The notes beneath the pieces were generated by a model. That model was not told where the DNA came from, did not search any database, and worked only from the letters and a program-made list of their open reading frames with translations. A stretch of DNA of 37,035 bases from contig NZ_MUYM01000012.1 of NCBI RefSeq assembly GCF_002150765.1, positions 1 through 37,035 of the forward strand. Reading direction: 5' to 3'. Positions 15,013-24,800 of this stretch are shown piece after piece. The translations under genes were made by a program, and so were the position numbers. The DNA is from Lentzea kentuckyensis. GTDB taxonomy: Bacteria > Actinomycetota > Actinomycetes > Mycobacteriales > Pseudonocardiaceae. Numbering within the stretch: position 1 is the stretch's first letter; the number at the start of each line of letters is the position of its first letter.

Positions 15013-16371
15013 GTGCCCGAATTCCCCTCGCTGAACCGTCGTTCGTTCCTCTCGGCCGCAGGTGCGGTCTCGCTCGGCGCGCTGCTGGGCGGGTGTGGTT
15101 CCAGCACCGCGCCCGCCGCCACCGCCCCGGTCAGCCAGGCCGACATCGACAAGGCGATGTCCACCCCGACCGAGCTGACGTTCTGGACGTGGGTGCCCGA
15201 CATCGACCAGGAAATCGCGTTGTTCCAGCGGAAGTACCCGGCGATCAAGGTCAACGCGGTCAACGCGGGCCGGGGTACGCCGGAGTACACCAAGCTGCGC
15301 ACCGCGTTGCAGGCCGGCACCGGCGCACCGGACGCGGTGCAGATCGAGTACCAGTACATCCCGACCTTCACGATCAGCGACAGCCTGCTCGACCTGCGCC
15401 CGTACGGCGCGGAAGGGCTGCGGGACCGGTTCGTCGACTGGACGTGGGGTCAGGTCACCGGCAGGAACGGTGAGGTCTGGGCGATCCCGCAGGACACCGG
15501 CCCGATGGGCATGCTGTACCGGCAGGACATCTTCGACCAGCACGGCATCAAGCCACCCGCGACGTGGGACGAGTTCGCTGACGTGGCACGGAAACTGCAC
15601 GCCGCCGACCCGCAGGTCTTCCTCACCAACCTCGCGGGCAACCAGGCACCGGCGTGGCACGGCCTGATGTGGCAGACCGGGGCCAAGCCCTACCAGCTCT
15701 CGGGCGCGAGCGACATCAGCATCAAGGTGAACGACGAAGCCTCGAAGAAGCTCGCGAAGTTCTGGGGCGGTCTCGCCCAGGAGGGCGTGATCGGCACCGA
15801 GGCCGACTTCACCGACGGCTGGTACGCCGCGCTGAACAACGGCAAGTACGCCACCTGGATCACCGCCGCGTGGGGACCGGTCTTCCTCGCCGGGGCCGCG
15901 AAGTCCACCGCCGGCAAGTGGCGGGCGGCGCCGTTGCCGCAGTGGGACACCGCCAAGCCGGCCTCCGGCAACTGGGGCGGCTCGACCACGGCCGTGGTGA
16001 AGTCGACCAAGAACCCGATCGCCGCGGCGATGTTCGCGCAGTTCCTCAACAGCGACCCGGAGAGCGCGAAACTGTTCGCCACCAAGCAGTTCTTCTTCCC
16101 CGCGACCAAGGCGCTGCTCGCCGACCCCGCCTACGTCGGTGACAAGCCCGAGTTCTTCGGCGGCCAGGAGGTCAACAAGGTGTTCGCGGACGTCGGCTCG
16201 ACGGTCGACAAGACGTTCGGGTGGCCGCCGTTCCTCGACCAGGTCGTGACGGACTGGACCGAGACGGTCGGCAGGTCGCTCACGGCGAAGACCGACACCG
16301 TGGCGGCGCTCGACCAGTGGCAGTCGCGGATCACCACGTTCGCCCAGGGTCAGGGTTTCAGCGTCCGATGA
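15013..16371 (+). CDS. Sugar ABC transporter substrate-binding lipoprotein
   Basis: 452 aa from GTG 15013, with CAGGAG 6 nt upstream. The N-terminus has a twin-arginine-like NRRSFL (8-13) and a lipobox LLGGC ending at Cys28, so the protein is probably exported and lipid-anchored outside the membrane. The body is an extracellular solute-binding family 1 (SBP_bac_1) protein: ELTFWTWVPDIDQEIALFQR near the mature start, and GMLYRQDIFDQHGIKPPATW in the middle. It captures oligosaccharides released by the GH42/GH93/GH78 enzymes and delivers them to the two permeases. Its stop overlaps the first permease start. No ATPase gene is present, which is normal: actinomycete carbohydrate importers often share an MsiK-type ATPase encoded elsewhere. 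Confidence 0.92.
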   Translation: MPEFPSLNRRSFLSAAGAVSLGALLGGCGSSTAPAATAPVSQADIDKAMSTPTELTFWTWVPDIDQEIALFQRKYPAIKVNAVNAGRGTPEYTKLRTALQAGTGAPDAVQIEYQYIPTFTISDSLLDLRPYGAEGLRDRFVDWTWGQVTGRNGEVWAIPQDTGPMGMLYRQDIFDQHGIKPPATWDEFADVARKLHAADPQVFLTNLAGNQAPAWHGLMWQTGAKPYQLSGASDISIKVNDEASKKLAKFWGGLAQEGVIGTEADFTDGWYAALNNGKYATWITAAWGPVFLAGAAKSTAGKWRAAPLPQWDTAKPASGNWGGSTTAVVKSTKNPIAAAMFAQFLNSDPESAKLFATKQFFFPATKALLADPAYVGDKPEFFGGQEVNKVFADVGSTVDKTFGWPPFLDQVVTDWTETVGRSLTAKTDTVAALDQWQSRITTFAQGQGFSVR

Positions 16372-17258
16372 CCACCGTACCGTCCACAAAGGATCGGCGT
16401 GGCGTGGCCGGACTGCTGTTCGCCGCGCCGTTCCTGGTGTTGTTCGTCGTACTGTTCCTCGCTCCCCTGGCGTACGCGGGATACCTCAGCCTGTTCCGGA
16501 CGAGGCTCGTCGGCGGGACGACGTTCGTCGGACTGGCCAACTACACCAGGGCGCTCGCCGATCCCCTGCTGCTGCGGGGCGTGCTGCGGGTCGCGACGTT
16601 CTTCCTGATCCAGGTGCCGGTGATGTTGTTGCTGGCACTGCTGTTCGCGCTCGCGCTGGACAGCGGCCTGATGCGGCTCGCCCGGATCGTGCGGCTCGGC
16701 ATCTTCGTGCCGTACGCGGTGCCGAGTGTCGTCGCCACGCTGATGTGGGGCTATCTCTACGGACCGGACTACGGGCCGTTCGCCCAGCTCAGCCGCGCGG
16801 TCGGCCTGGCGGTGCCGAGGTTTCTCAGTGAGAGCTGGATGCTCGGGAGTCTCGCGAACGTCGTGACGTGGGAGTTCGTCGGCTACAACATGATCATCCT
16901 GTACGCGGCGCTGCGCACGATTCCCGGCGACCTCTACGAGGCGGCGGCGATGGACGGGGCGGGCCCGTGGCGGATCGCCTGGTCGATCAAGCTGCCCGCG
17001 TTGCGGCCCGCACTGCTGCTGACGCTCATGTTCTCGGTGATCGGCAGCTTCCAGTTGTTCAACGAGCCGAAACTGTTGCAGCCCATCGCTCCTGACGTCA
17101 TCGACAGCGCCTACACCGCGAACCTCTACGCCTACTCGCTGACGTTCATCGGGCAGCAGTCCAACTACGCGGCGGCGGTGTCGTTCCTGCTGGGCCTGGT
17201 GATCGTGGTCGTCTCCTACGTCGTGCTGCTGACCGCGAACCGCAGGAGGACCTCGTGA
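16368..17258 (+). CDS. Sugar ABC transporter permease, MalF type
   Basis: 296 aa, ATG overlapping the binding-protein stop (ATGA). A short cytoplasmic N-terminus with a KDRR segment is followed by six predicted membrane helices (first LLFAAPFLVLFVVLFLAPLA). The EAA loop that contacts the ATPase is EAAAMDGAGPWRIAWSIKLP. Pairs with the next gene to form the membrane channel for the oligosaccharide importer. Confidence 0.93.
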   Translation: MTTVPSTKDRRGVAGLLFAAPFLVLFVVLFLAPLAYAGYLSLFRTRLVGGTTFVGLANYTRALADPLLLRGVLRVATFFLIQVPVMLLLALLFALALDSGLMRLARIVRLGIFVPYAVPSVVATLMWGYLYGPDYGPFAQLSRAVGLAVPRFLSESWMLGSLANVVTWEFVGYNMIILYAALRTIPGDLYEAAAMDGAGPWRIAWSIKLPALRPALLLTLMFSVIGSFQLFNEPKLLQPIAPDVIDSAYTANLYAYSLTFIGQQSNYAAAVSFLLGLVIVVVSYVVLLTANRRRTS

Positions 17259-18118
17259 AGGCCCGCCTGAAGACCCGCAGCACTCCGCTGACAGTGGCGA
17301 TGCTGGCTGTCCTCGCCTACTTCCTGCTGCCGCTGTTCTGGCTGGTCGTCGCGTCCACGAAGAGCACGGAGGACCTGTTCACGACGTTCGGGCTGTGGTT
17401 CTCGGACGCGCCGCAGTTCCTCACGAACCTCGGCCGCACGCTCACCCACGACGACGGCGTGTTCGTCCGGTGGCTGCTCAACACCGTGATCTACGCGGTG
17501 GTCAGTGCCTCTGGCGCGGCGCTGCTCGCCGCCGCGGCCGGGTACGGGTTCGCCAAGTTCCGGTTCCGCGGCCAGGGGATCATGTCCAGCGCGGTGCTCG
17601 GCGCGATCATGGTGCCCACGACCGCGCTGGCCGTCCCGACCTATCTGCTGTTCGCACAGGTGGGTCTGGTCAACACGCCGTGGGCGATCATCCTGCCCTC
17701 GCTGGTCAGTCCGTTCGGCTTCTACCTCATGCGCGTCTACGCGCAGGACGCGGTGCCGGACAGTCTCCTGGAGGCGGCCAGGCTCGACGGCGCGAGCGAG
17801 GTCCGGATCTTCTGCCAGATCGGGGTGCGACTGCTGGCGCCGGGCCTCGTCACGGTCGTGCTGTTCACGCTCGTGGCCACCTGGAACAACTACTTCCTGC
17901 CGCTGATCATGCTCAACGACCCGCACCTCTACCCGGTGACGGTCGGGCTCGCGTCGTGGGCGGAACAGGCAGCGGGCGGAGGCGCCGGCGCGAACGGCGA
18001 CATGCTCACGATGCTGCTGACCGGCTCCACGCTCTCCATCGCACCGCTGGTGGCGGCTTTCCTGCTGCTCCAACGGTACTGGCAGTCCGGTCTGGCGACC
18101 GGCGCCGTCAAGGAATGA
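17255..18118 (+). CDS. Sugar ABC transporter permease, MalG type
   Basis: 287 aa, GTG start 17255 overlapping the preceding stop (GTGA). It has six predicted helices, and the EAA loop EAARLDGASEVRIFCQIGVR is in the usual place. The long periplasmic loop after helix 1 and the conserved N-T-V (LLNTVIYAVV) are MalG-like. Its stop codon overlaps a possible upstream ATG of the GH42 gene, so hydrolase and transporter are one transcription unit. Confidence 0.93.
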   Translation: MKARLKTRSTPLTVAMLAVLAYFLLPLFWLVVASTKSTEDLFTTFGLWFSDAPQFLTNLGRTLTHDDGVFVRWLLNTVIYAVVSASGAALLAAAAGYGFAKFRFRGQGIMSSAVLGAIMVPTTALAVPTYLLFAQVGLVNTPWAIILPSLVSPFGFYLMRVYAQDAVPDSLLEAARLDGASEVRIFCQIGVRLLAPGLVTVVLFTLVATWNNYFLPLIMLNDPHLYPVTVGLASWAEQAAGGGAGANGDMLTMLLTGSTLSIAPLVAAFLLLQRYWQSGLATGAVKE

Positions 18119-18141
18119 CTGTCGAATCGGAGGTTCTGCCC

Positions 18142-20229
18142 ATGGCGGTTCTGCCCGCCCGCGTGCTGTTCGGCGCCGCCTACTACCACGAGTACCAGCT
18201 GCGCGACCGGCTCAAGGAAGACCTGGACCTGATGGTGGAGGCGAACTTCACCGTCATCCGGGTCGGCGAGTCGGTCTGGTCCACCTGGGAACCGGAGAAC
18301 GGCAGGTTCGACCTCGAGTGGCTGCAGCCGGCACTGGACGGTGCGCACGAGCGCGGGATCTCGGTGATCCTCGGGACCCCCACCTACGCCGTGCCGCCGT
18401 GGCTCGCCAGGCAGTACCCGGAGATCACCGGCGAACGGGCCACCGGGCAGCGGATCGGCTGGGGTGCCCGGCAGGAGGTCGACTTCACGCACCCGGCGTT
18501 CCGCTTCCACGCCGAGCGGGTGATCCGCGCGATCGTGGCCCGGTACGCCACGCACCCGGCCGTCATCGGGTTCCAGGTGGACAACGAGCCGGGCAACGAA
18601 CTCCTGCACAACCACGGCGTGTTCCAGCGGTTCGTCGACCACCTGCGCGAGAAGTACGGTGACGTCGAGACGCTCAACCGCGAGTGGGGCCTCGTCTACT
18701 GGTCGCACCGGCTGTCCACCTGGGCCGACCTGTGGACGCCGGACGGCAACTTCCAGCCGCAGTACGACGTCGCGTGGCGGGAGTTCCAGGCCCGGCAGGT
18801 CACCGAGTTCATCGCCTGGCAGGCCGGCATCGTGCGCGAGTACGCCCGCCCCGAGCACTTCGTCACCACGTGCATCTCCTACACCCGCCGCGCCGTGGCC
18901 GACGACGAGCTGAGCGCGAGCCTCGACATCGCCTCCGGCAACCCGTACTACGACATGCAGGACGGCCTCGCCCTGCCGGACCGGACTCCCGACGACTTCG
19001 AACAGAAGTGGAAGACCACCGGCGTGTGGGCGTTGTTCCAGACCGCCGACTGGATGTTCTCCTCGCGCCAGGAACCGTTCCTGGTCACCGAGACCAACGC
19101 CGGTTCCATCGGTCATTCCTGGGAGAACCGCCCCGCCTTCGACGGCCAGTGGCGGCAGGCCGCGTGGGCGCTGGTGTCCCGGGGCGCGCGCATGATCGAG
19201 TACTGGCACTGGCACACCCTGCACTTCGGCGCCGAGACCTACTGGGGCGGAATCCTGCCGCACAACGGCAAACCGGGCCGCGCCTACGCCGAACTGGCCG
19301 CGCTGGGCGCCGAGTTCGACACCGCCGGAGCGCTGGTCGCCGGGCTCGAACCGGACGCCGACATCACCATGGTCTACTCGACGCCCAGCAAGTGGCTCAT
19401 GCAGAAGTACCCGCCGTTGTCCACTTCGGACGGAGAGCCGGACGCCGCCTCCTACCACCGGATCATCGACCCGTTCTACCGCGGCGCCCTGGACGCGGGC
19501 CGGCAGGTGCGGCTGGTGCACGCCGGGCAGCTGAGCGACCGGATGATGCCCGAAGTGGCCGCCCTGACGCATCCCGTGCTGATCGCGGCCGGGTTGTACG
19601 TGGTGGACGACGAGACGATCGACTGGCTCGCGGCCTACGCCGAGGCGGGCGGTCACCTGGTTCTGGGGCCGCGCACCGCGTACGCCGACCACGAGGCCCG
19701 CGCCCGGCCCGAGATCGCGCCGGCCCGGCTCGTCGAGGCCGCCGGAGTCCGCTACGACGAGTTCAGCAACCTCCGCGCGCCGCTCCCGGTGCACGGCCTG
19801 ACCGAGCACGCCACGGCGACGCACTGGGCCGACGGACTCACCGTGATCGACGCCGAGGTGATCGCGCGGTACGACCACCCGCACTTCGGCCGCTGGCCCG
19901 CCATCACGACTCGCGCGCACGGCAAGGGACGCGTGACGTGCGTCGGCACCGTGCCCGGACGCGACCTGGCGCGCGCGCTGGCCGAATGGCTGGTTCCCCT
20001 GCCGGTCAGCGGATGGCGGGATCTACCGGCGTCCGTCACGGCGTCCACCGGCACCTCCGCCGACGGACGCCGCGTGCACGTCCTGCACAACTGGAGCTGG
20101 GAACCCGTGCGCGCCAAGGCACCCGCGGGGCTCACCGACGTCTTGGAGGGCGGTTCCGCCCAGACCGGCGAAGAGCTGGAACTGGGTGCGTGGGACGTGC
20201 GCGTGTTCGTTGCCGATTCGACAGAGTGA
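18142..20229 (+). CDS. Beta-galactosidase, glycoside hydrolase family 42
   Basis: 695 aa from ATG 18142 (CGGAGG 8 nt upstream); an ATG at 18115 overlapping the permease stop is an alternative. No signal peptide, so it acts in the cytoplasm on imported galactosides. Residues ~8-390 form the GH42 TIM barrel, with acid/base Glu149 in QVDNEPGNE and nucleophile Glu317 in LVTETNAGS. The trimerisation domain (~400-610) and a small C-terminal beta domain with LHNWSWEP follow. Length matches the family. With an importer upstream and secreted arabinanase/rhamnosidase downstream, the likely substrates are beta-galacto-oligosaccharides from pectic galactan or arabinogalactan. Confidence 0.93.
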   Translation: MAVLPARVLFGAAYYHEYQLRDRLKEDLDLMVEANFTVIRVGESVWSTWEPENGRFDLEWLQPALDGAHERGISVILGTPTYAVPPWLARQYPEITGERATGQRIGWGARQEVDFTHPAFRFHAERVIRAIVARYATHPAVIGFQVDNEPGNELLHNHGVFQRFVDHLREKYGDVETLNREWGLVYWSHRLSTWADLWTPDGNFQPQYDVAWREFQARQVTEFIAWQAGIVREYARPEHFVTTCISYTRRAVADDELSASLDIASGNPYYDMQDGLALPDRTPDDFEQKWKTTGVWALFQTADWMFSSRQEPFLVTETNAGSIGHSWENRPAFDGQWRQAAWALVSRGARMIEYWHWHTLHFGAETYWGGILPHNGKPGRAYAELAALGAEFDTAGALVAGLEPDADITMVYSTPSKWLMQKYPPLSTSDGEPDAASYHRIIDPFYRGALDAGRQVRLVHAGQLSDRMMPEVAALTHPVLIAAGLYVVDDETIDWLAAYAEAGGHLVLGPRTAYADHEARARPEIAPARLVEAAGVRYDEFSNLRAPLPVHGLTEHATATHWADGLTVIDAEVIARYDHPHFGRWPAITTRAHGKGRVTCVGTVPGRDLARALAEWLVPLPVSGWRDLPASVTASTGTSADGRRVHVLHNWSWEPVRAKAPAGLTDVLEGGSAQTGEELELGAWDVRVFVADSTE

Positions 20230-20239
20230 GGAGCACACG

Positions 20240-21763
20240 ATGTTTTCCCTGCAAAGACACCGCACGTGGCTGCTGACGGTGTTGCTGGTCCTGGTGGGAG
20301 GCACGCTCAGCGCGTCACCCGCCCTCGCCTACGGTCCGTCGGTGCTCGTGGCGCCGTCCGGCGACTGCACCCGCCCGTACTGCTTCACCTACGCCAAGTC
20401 CGCGCAACTGCCCAGCGGCCGCCTGGTCGCCACGTACGAGGACAACAACCAGCCGCTCGAGAACATGACGTTCCCGATCTGGAGCAGCACCGACGACGGC
20501 AGGTCCTGGTCGCGCCGCGCCAAGGTCGCGGACACGTCGCCGCGCAAGTGGGGCAACTGGACCAACCCGCACCTTTACGTGCTGCCCCAGCGAATCGGCA
20601 CCATGCCCGCGGGAACCCTGCTGCTCGCCGGCATCTCCTCGCCGCCGGACCGGTCGGCGACCGCGATCCAGCTCTACCGCAGCAACGACGAGGGCGCGAC
20701 CTGGCGGTGGGTCAGCGAGGTGGCGCTCGGCGGTGGCCAGTGGGGCAGCCCGAACCCCAAACCGATCTGGGAGCCGTACCTGTTCGCGGCGAACAACCGG
20801 CTCACCGTCTTCTACTCCGACGAACGCGACAAGGACGACCACGACCAGAAGATCGTGCACCAGACGTCGACCGACGGCCTGCGGTGGGGCCCGGTGGTCG
20901 AGGACGTGGCGATGGCGGACCGCGCGCTGCGACCGGGCATGCCGATCGTGACGCGCATGGCCGACGGCCGGTACCTCATGGTGTTCGAGATGGTCGGGCA
21001 GCCGGACACGCCCAACAACTTCAAGATCTCGGCGGACCCGGAGTCGTGGAACGCCCTCGACGGCGGCACGACGATCGACCACGGCGGCAGCCCGATGGTG
21101 ATCACGCTGCCGAACGGGCGGCTGGTCTACAACTCCCACGGCTCCGGCGACGTACGGGTCAACACCGGCAACGGCAGCGGCCCGTGGACGCCGGTGCGCA
21201 CGACCATGCCCACGGGCTACAGCCGCATGCTGCAGCCCGTGGCGGGCACCGGCCGAGTGCTGATCCTGTCCGTGGAGGGCTTCTGGGTCAACGCGCGCAA
21301 CACCGTCCGCTACGGCGACGTCGACCTCGGAAACTCGGCCGGCGCGTACTACAAGCTGGTGAACCGCCAGACCGGCAAGGTGCTCGACACGCTGCAGGCG
21401 AGCCTGCAGGACGGCGCCGACCTGGTGCAGTGGGCCGACAACGGCGGCGCGAACCAGCAGTGGCACGTGACCGACACCGGCAACGGCTACCGCACGTTGT
21501 TCAACCGCAACAGCGGCCGCGTCCTGTCGATCTGGGGCACCAGCACCGCGGACAACGCCCGCGCCGTGCAGTGGGTCGAGAACGCCGGTGCCGACCAGCA
21601 GTGGCAGCTCGTGCCGGTCGGCGCCTACTACCGGCTGGTGGCAAGGCACAGCGGCAACGCGCTGTCGGTGCTCGACAGTGCGGGCTCGGACGGCACGCAG
21701 ATCGTGCAGCGGCCCTACAACGGGTCGCTCGACCAGCAGTGGCGGCTCGTCCGGGTCAGCTGA
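20240..21763 (+). CDS. Secreted GH93-like exo-alpha-L-arabinanase with ricin-type lectin domain
   Basis: 507 aa from ATG 20240 (GTGAGGAG upstream). A signal peptide ends at about residue 34 (SPALA). Residues ~35-370 are a sialidase-fold beta-propeller; automatic annotation would probably say sialidase/BNR. However, FYSDERDKDDHDQKIVHQTS, WGPVVEDVA and RPGMPIVTRMADGRYLMVFE resemble GH93 exo-1,5-alpha-arabinanases, which fits the neighbouring pectin-type enzymes. Residues ~375-507 are a ricin-B/CBM13-like lectin with three repeated GANQQW/GADQQW/SLDQQW motifs. It would act extracellularly, releasing arabinobiose from arabinan. It is 10 bp after GH42 in the same operon. GH93 is my reading from remembered family motifs; a sialidase of unknown substrate is the alternative. 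Confidence 0.75.
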   Translation: MFSLQRHRTWLLTVLLVLVGGTLSASPALAYGPSVLVAPSGDCTRPYCFTYAKSAQLPSGRLVATYEDNNQPLENMTFPIWSSTDDGRSWSRRAKVADTSPRKWGNWTNPHLYVLPQRIGTMPAGTLLLAGISSPPDRSATAIQLYRSNDEGATWRWVSEVALGGGQWGSPNPKPIWEPYLFAANNRLTVFYSDERDKDDHDQKIVHQTSTDGLRWGPVVEDVAMADRALRPGMPIVTRMADGRYLMVFEMVGQPDTPNNFKISADPESWNALDGGTTIDHGGSPMVITLPNGRLVYNSHGSGDVRVNTGNGSGPWTPVRTTMPTGYSRMLQPVAGTGRVLILSVEGFWVNARNTVRYGDVDLGNSAGAYYKLVNRQTGKVLDTLQASLQDGADLVQWADNGGANQQWHVTDTGNGYRTLFNRNSGRVLSIWGTSTADNARAVQWVENAGADQQWQLVPVGAYYRLVARHSGNALSVLDSAGSDGTQIVQRPYNGSLDQQWRLVRVS

Positions 21764-21781
21764 ACCAGCAGAAACGAGGTG

Positions 21782-21823
21782 TTGACGTGTCCACAGCGAC
21801 TGCGTAGATATGTCTACGCAGTC
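21782..21823 (+). promoter_or_regulatory. GH78 promoter with operator-like inverted repeat
   Basis: TTGACG (21782-21787), 17-bp spacer, TAGATA (21805-21810). A perfect inverted repeat with 11-bp arms GACTGCGTAGA (21798-21808) and TCTACGCAGTC (21813-21823), loop TATG, is centred on the -10. The outer half-site GACTGCG/CGCAGTC equals the core of the lacI palindrome, suggesting the same repressor. Alternatively it could form a hairpin ending the GH93 transcript; it has no T-run. Confidence 0.55.
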
Positions 21824-21842
21824 AGAGGGAAGGGCGAAACCC

Positions 21843-24800
21843 GTGAAGTTGTCCGCGCTCGTTGTCTTGACGTGTCTGGCTTTCTTCACGGGAGGCCCTC
21901 CCCCGAGCACGGCGTCTCCCTCCGCCGAGGTCGGCGGGCTCACCGCCAACGGCAGGGTCGACCCCCTCGGGATTCCGGGGGCCGCTCCGGAACTGGGCTG
22001 GCAGTCATCGTCCTCGCGCAGGGCGATGACCCAGACCGCGTACGAGATCAGGGTCGGGTCGGCGCCGGGCAGGGCCGACGTGTGGCGCACCGGGAAAGTC
22101 GTGTCGTCACAGCAGGCCGGCGTGTCCTACGGCGGCCCGGCGCTGGCGTCGGCGACGCGGTACCACTGGCAGGTCCGGATCTGGGACGACCGGGGTGTTC
22201 CGAGCGGGTGGAGCGCTCCCGCGTGGTTCGAGACGGGGCTGCTGTCCCCGGCGGACTGGGGAGCGGCGGCCTGGATCGGCAAGCCCTCCCCCACCTACGC
22301 GCAGTGGACGGACTACACCTCGACCGTGCGGTTCCGGTTGAACAACACGGCGTTCGGCACGTTCCTGCGCGCGAAGGACGCCAACAACGCCTACATGTGG
22401 CAACTCAACGTGGGCACGTCGGCGGACGCGGTGCCGATGCTCCGGCCGCACCTGCGCGTCAACGGCAACTACTCGGTGCTCGCCGAGATCGACCTGCGGC
22501 CGTTCGGCTTCACCCGCGCCGGACTGCTCGCCGGCACGCACACCGTCGCCTACACCGTCGAGGGCAGCGTCGTCCGGACCGTGCTGGACGGCATCGCGGT
22601 CGACTCGCGCACCGTCTCGGACTTCCCCGTCGGGCGGCCGGGCCTGCGCACGTTCGACAAGGAGTCGGTGACGGTCACGTCGTTCACCGCCACGAAGCCC
22701 GACGGCACCGCGCTGGCCGACACCGAACTCGCCGTCCCCAACCCGTTCACCGGCGGCAGCCTCGGCGACCACGAACTGACCGTCACCGGTAGCACCGACG
22801 CGCTGCTGGACGGCCGCGACGCGTACGAACCCCTGCTGCGCACGTCTTTCCGCACCCAGCAAGGGAAGAAGGTGGCGCAGGCGAGGATCTACGCGTCGGC
22901 GCACGGCGTGTACGAGCTCACGGTGAACGGCCGCAAGGTCGGCGACCAGTTCCTCGCGCCGGGCTACACCGAGTACACCAAGCGCATCCAGTCGCAGACC
23001 TACGACGTGACCGGTCTCGTCCGCGCGGGCGCGAACGGCTTCGGCGCGGCGCTGGGCGACGGCTGGTGGGCGGGCAAGGTCGGCCTGGCCGGCAAGGCGC
23101 AGTACGGCACCGACCTGTCCGTGATCGCACGGCTGAAGATCACCTACACCGACGGCCGGGTGCAGTGGGTCGACACCACGCCGGACTGGCGCTGGCACGC
23201 CGGTCCGTTCGCGGCGACCGACAACCAGATCGGCGAGACCTACGACGCGCGGCTGGAGCAGCCGGGCTGGGCGGAGGGCGGGTTCGACGACAAGGCGTGG
23301 CAGCCGGTCGTCCAGCGGTCGTCACAGGTTTCACCCTCGCCGCAACCGGACGAGCCGGTCCGCCGGACCGAGGTCCTGAAGACGGTGGCGGTCACGAAGC
23401 CCGCCGACGTGACGATCTACGACCTCGGCCAGAACATGGTCGGCGTCGCGCGCGTGAAGATCACCGGCAAGGCCGGTGACACGGTGCGGATCCGGCACGC
23501 CGAGGTGCTCAACCGCGACGGCACGATGTACGTCGAGAACCTGCGGGCCGCCACCGCCACGGACTACTACCGGTTCGGCCGCGACGGCACGATCACCTAC
23601 CAGCCGACGTTCACCCAGCACGGTTTCCGGTACGTGGAGATCACCGGAGCGCGCACGCCACCGGCCGCGGCGGACGTGCAGGGCGTCGTCTGGGGATCCG
23701 ATCTGCGCCGCACCGGAACGCTGCGCACCTCCGACGGCATGCTGAACCAGTTGCACAGCAACGTCACCTGGGGCGCGCGAGGCAACTTCCTCTCGATCCC
23801 GACCGACACCCCTGCCCGTGACGAGCGGCTGGGCTGGACCGGTGACATCAACATCTTCGCGCCGACCGCGTCCTACCTCAGCGACATGCGGGCGTTCCTG
23901 GGCAAGTGGATGACCGACGTGCGGGACGAGCAGAAGGCCAGTGGCTCGATCCCCGCCGTCGTGCCGTCCACCAACGGCGCGTTCGACGAGAGCGGCGTCG
24001 GCTGGGAGGACGCGATCATCACCGTCCCGTACGCCTTGTGGCACGCCTACGGTGACACGCAGGTGCTGCGGGACAACTACGAGGCGATGAGCCGGTTCTT
24101 CGCCTACGCCAGGGCGAGCACCGGGCCGGACAACCTGGAGACCGGGCGGCTGACGTTCTTCACCGGAGACTGGCTGAACCTGGACGACCCCTCGAACCAG
24201 GGCGTCCTCGGCACCGCGATCTGGGCGCAGGACGTGCGGATGATGGCCGAGATGGCCAAGGCAGTGGGACGCGACGCCGAGGCCGCCGAGTACGCCCGGC
24301 TCTACGAGGACGTGCGCACGGCGTTCACGAACGCCTATGTCGCCGCGGACGGGACCGTGCTGGGCAACTCGCAGACCGGGTACGCGCTCGCGCTCGGCAT
24401 GGACCTCGTCGTCGGTCAGGACCTCAAGTCCCGTGCCGGCGCGAAGTACGTGGCGAAGCTCGCGCAGAGCGACAACCACCTCAGGACCGGGTTCATCGGC
24501 ACGCCCTGGCTGCTCCCGGCGCTGTCCAACATCGGCCGCGACGACCTGGCGTACACCCTGCTGTCCAAAAAGGACTATCCATCGTGGGGGTACGAGATCG
24601 GCAAGGGCGCCACGACCATCTGGGAGCGCTGGAACTCCATCCAGCCCGACGGCTCGTTCGGCCCGGTGGACATGAACTCGTTCAACCACTACGCGTACGG
24701 CGCGGTCGCCGACTGGATGCACCAGAACATCGGCGGCATCCGGATCAAGGAGGCCGGTTACCGCAGGAGCGTGATCGAACCGCACCTCGGCGGCGGCCTC

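Noticed and set aside
21810..21842. Upstream ATG start for the GH78 gene
   Set aside because: It lies inside the operator/-10 region and has no ribosome site; the GTG at 21843 has one and begins a normal signal peptide.
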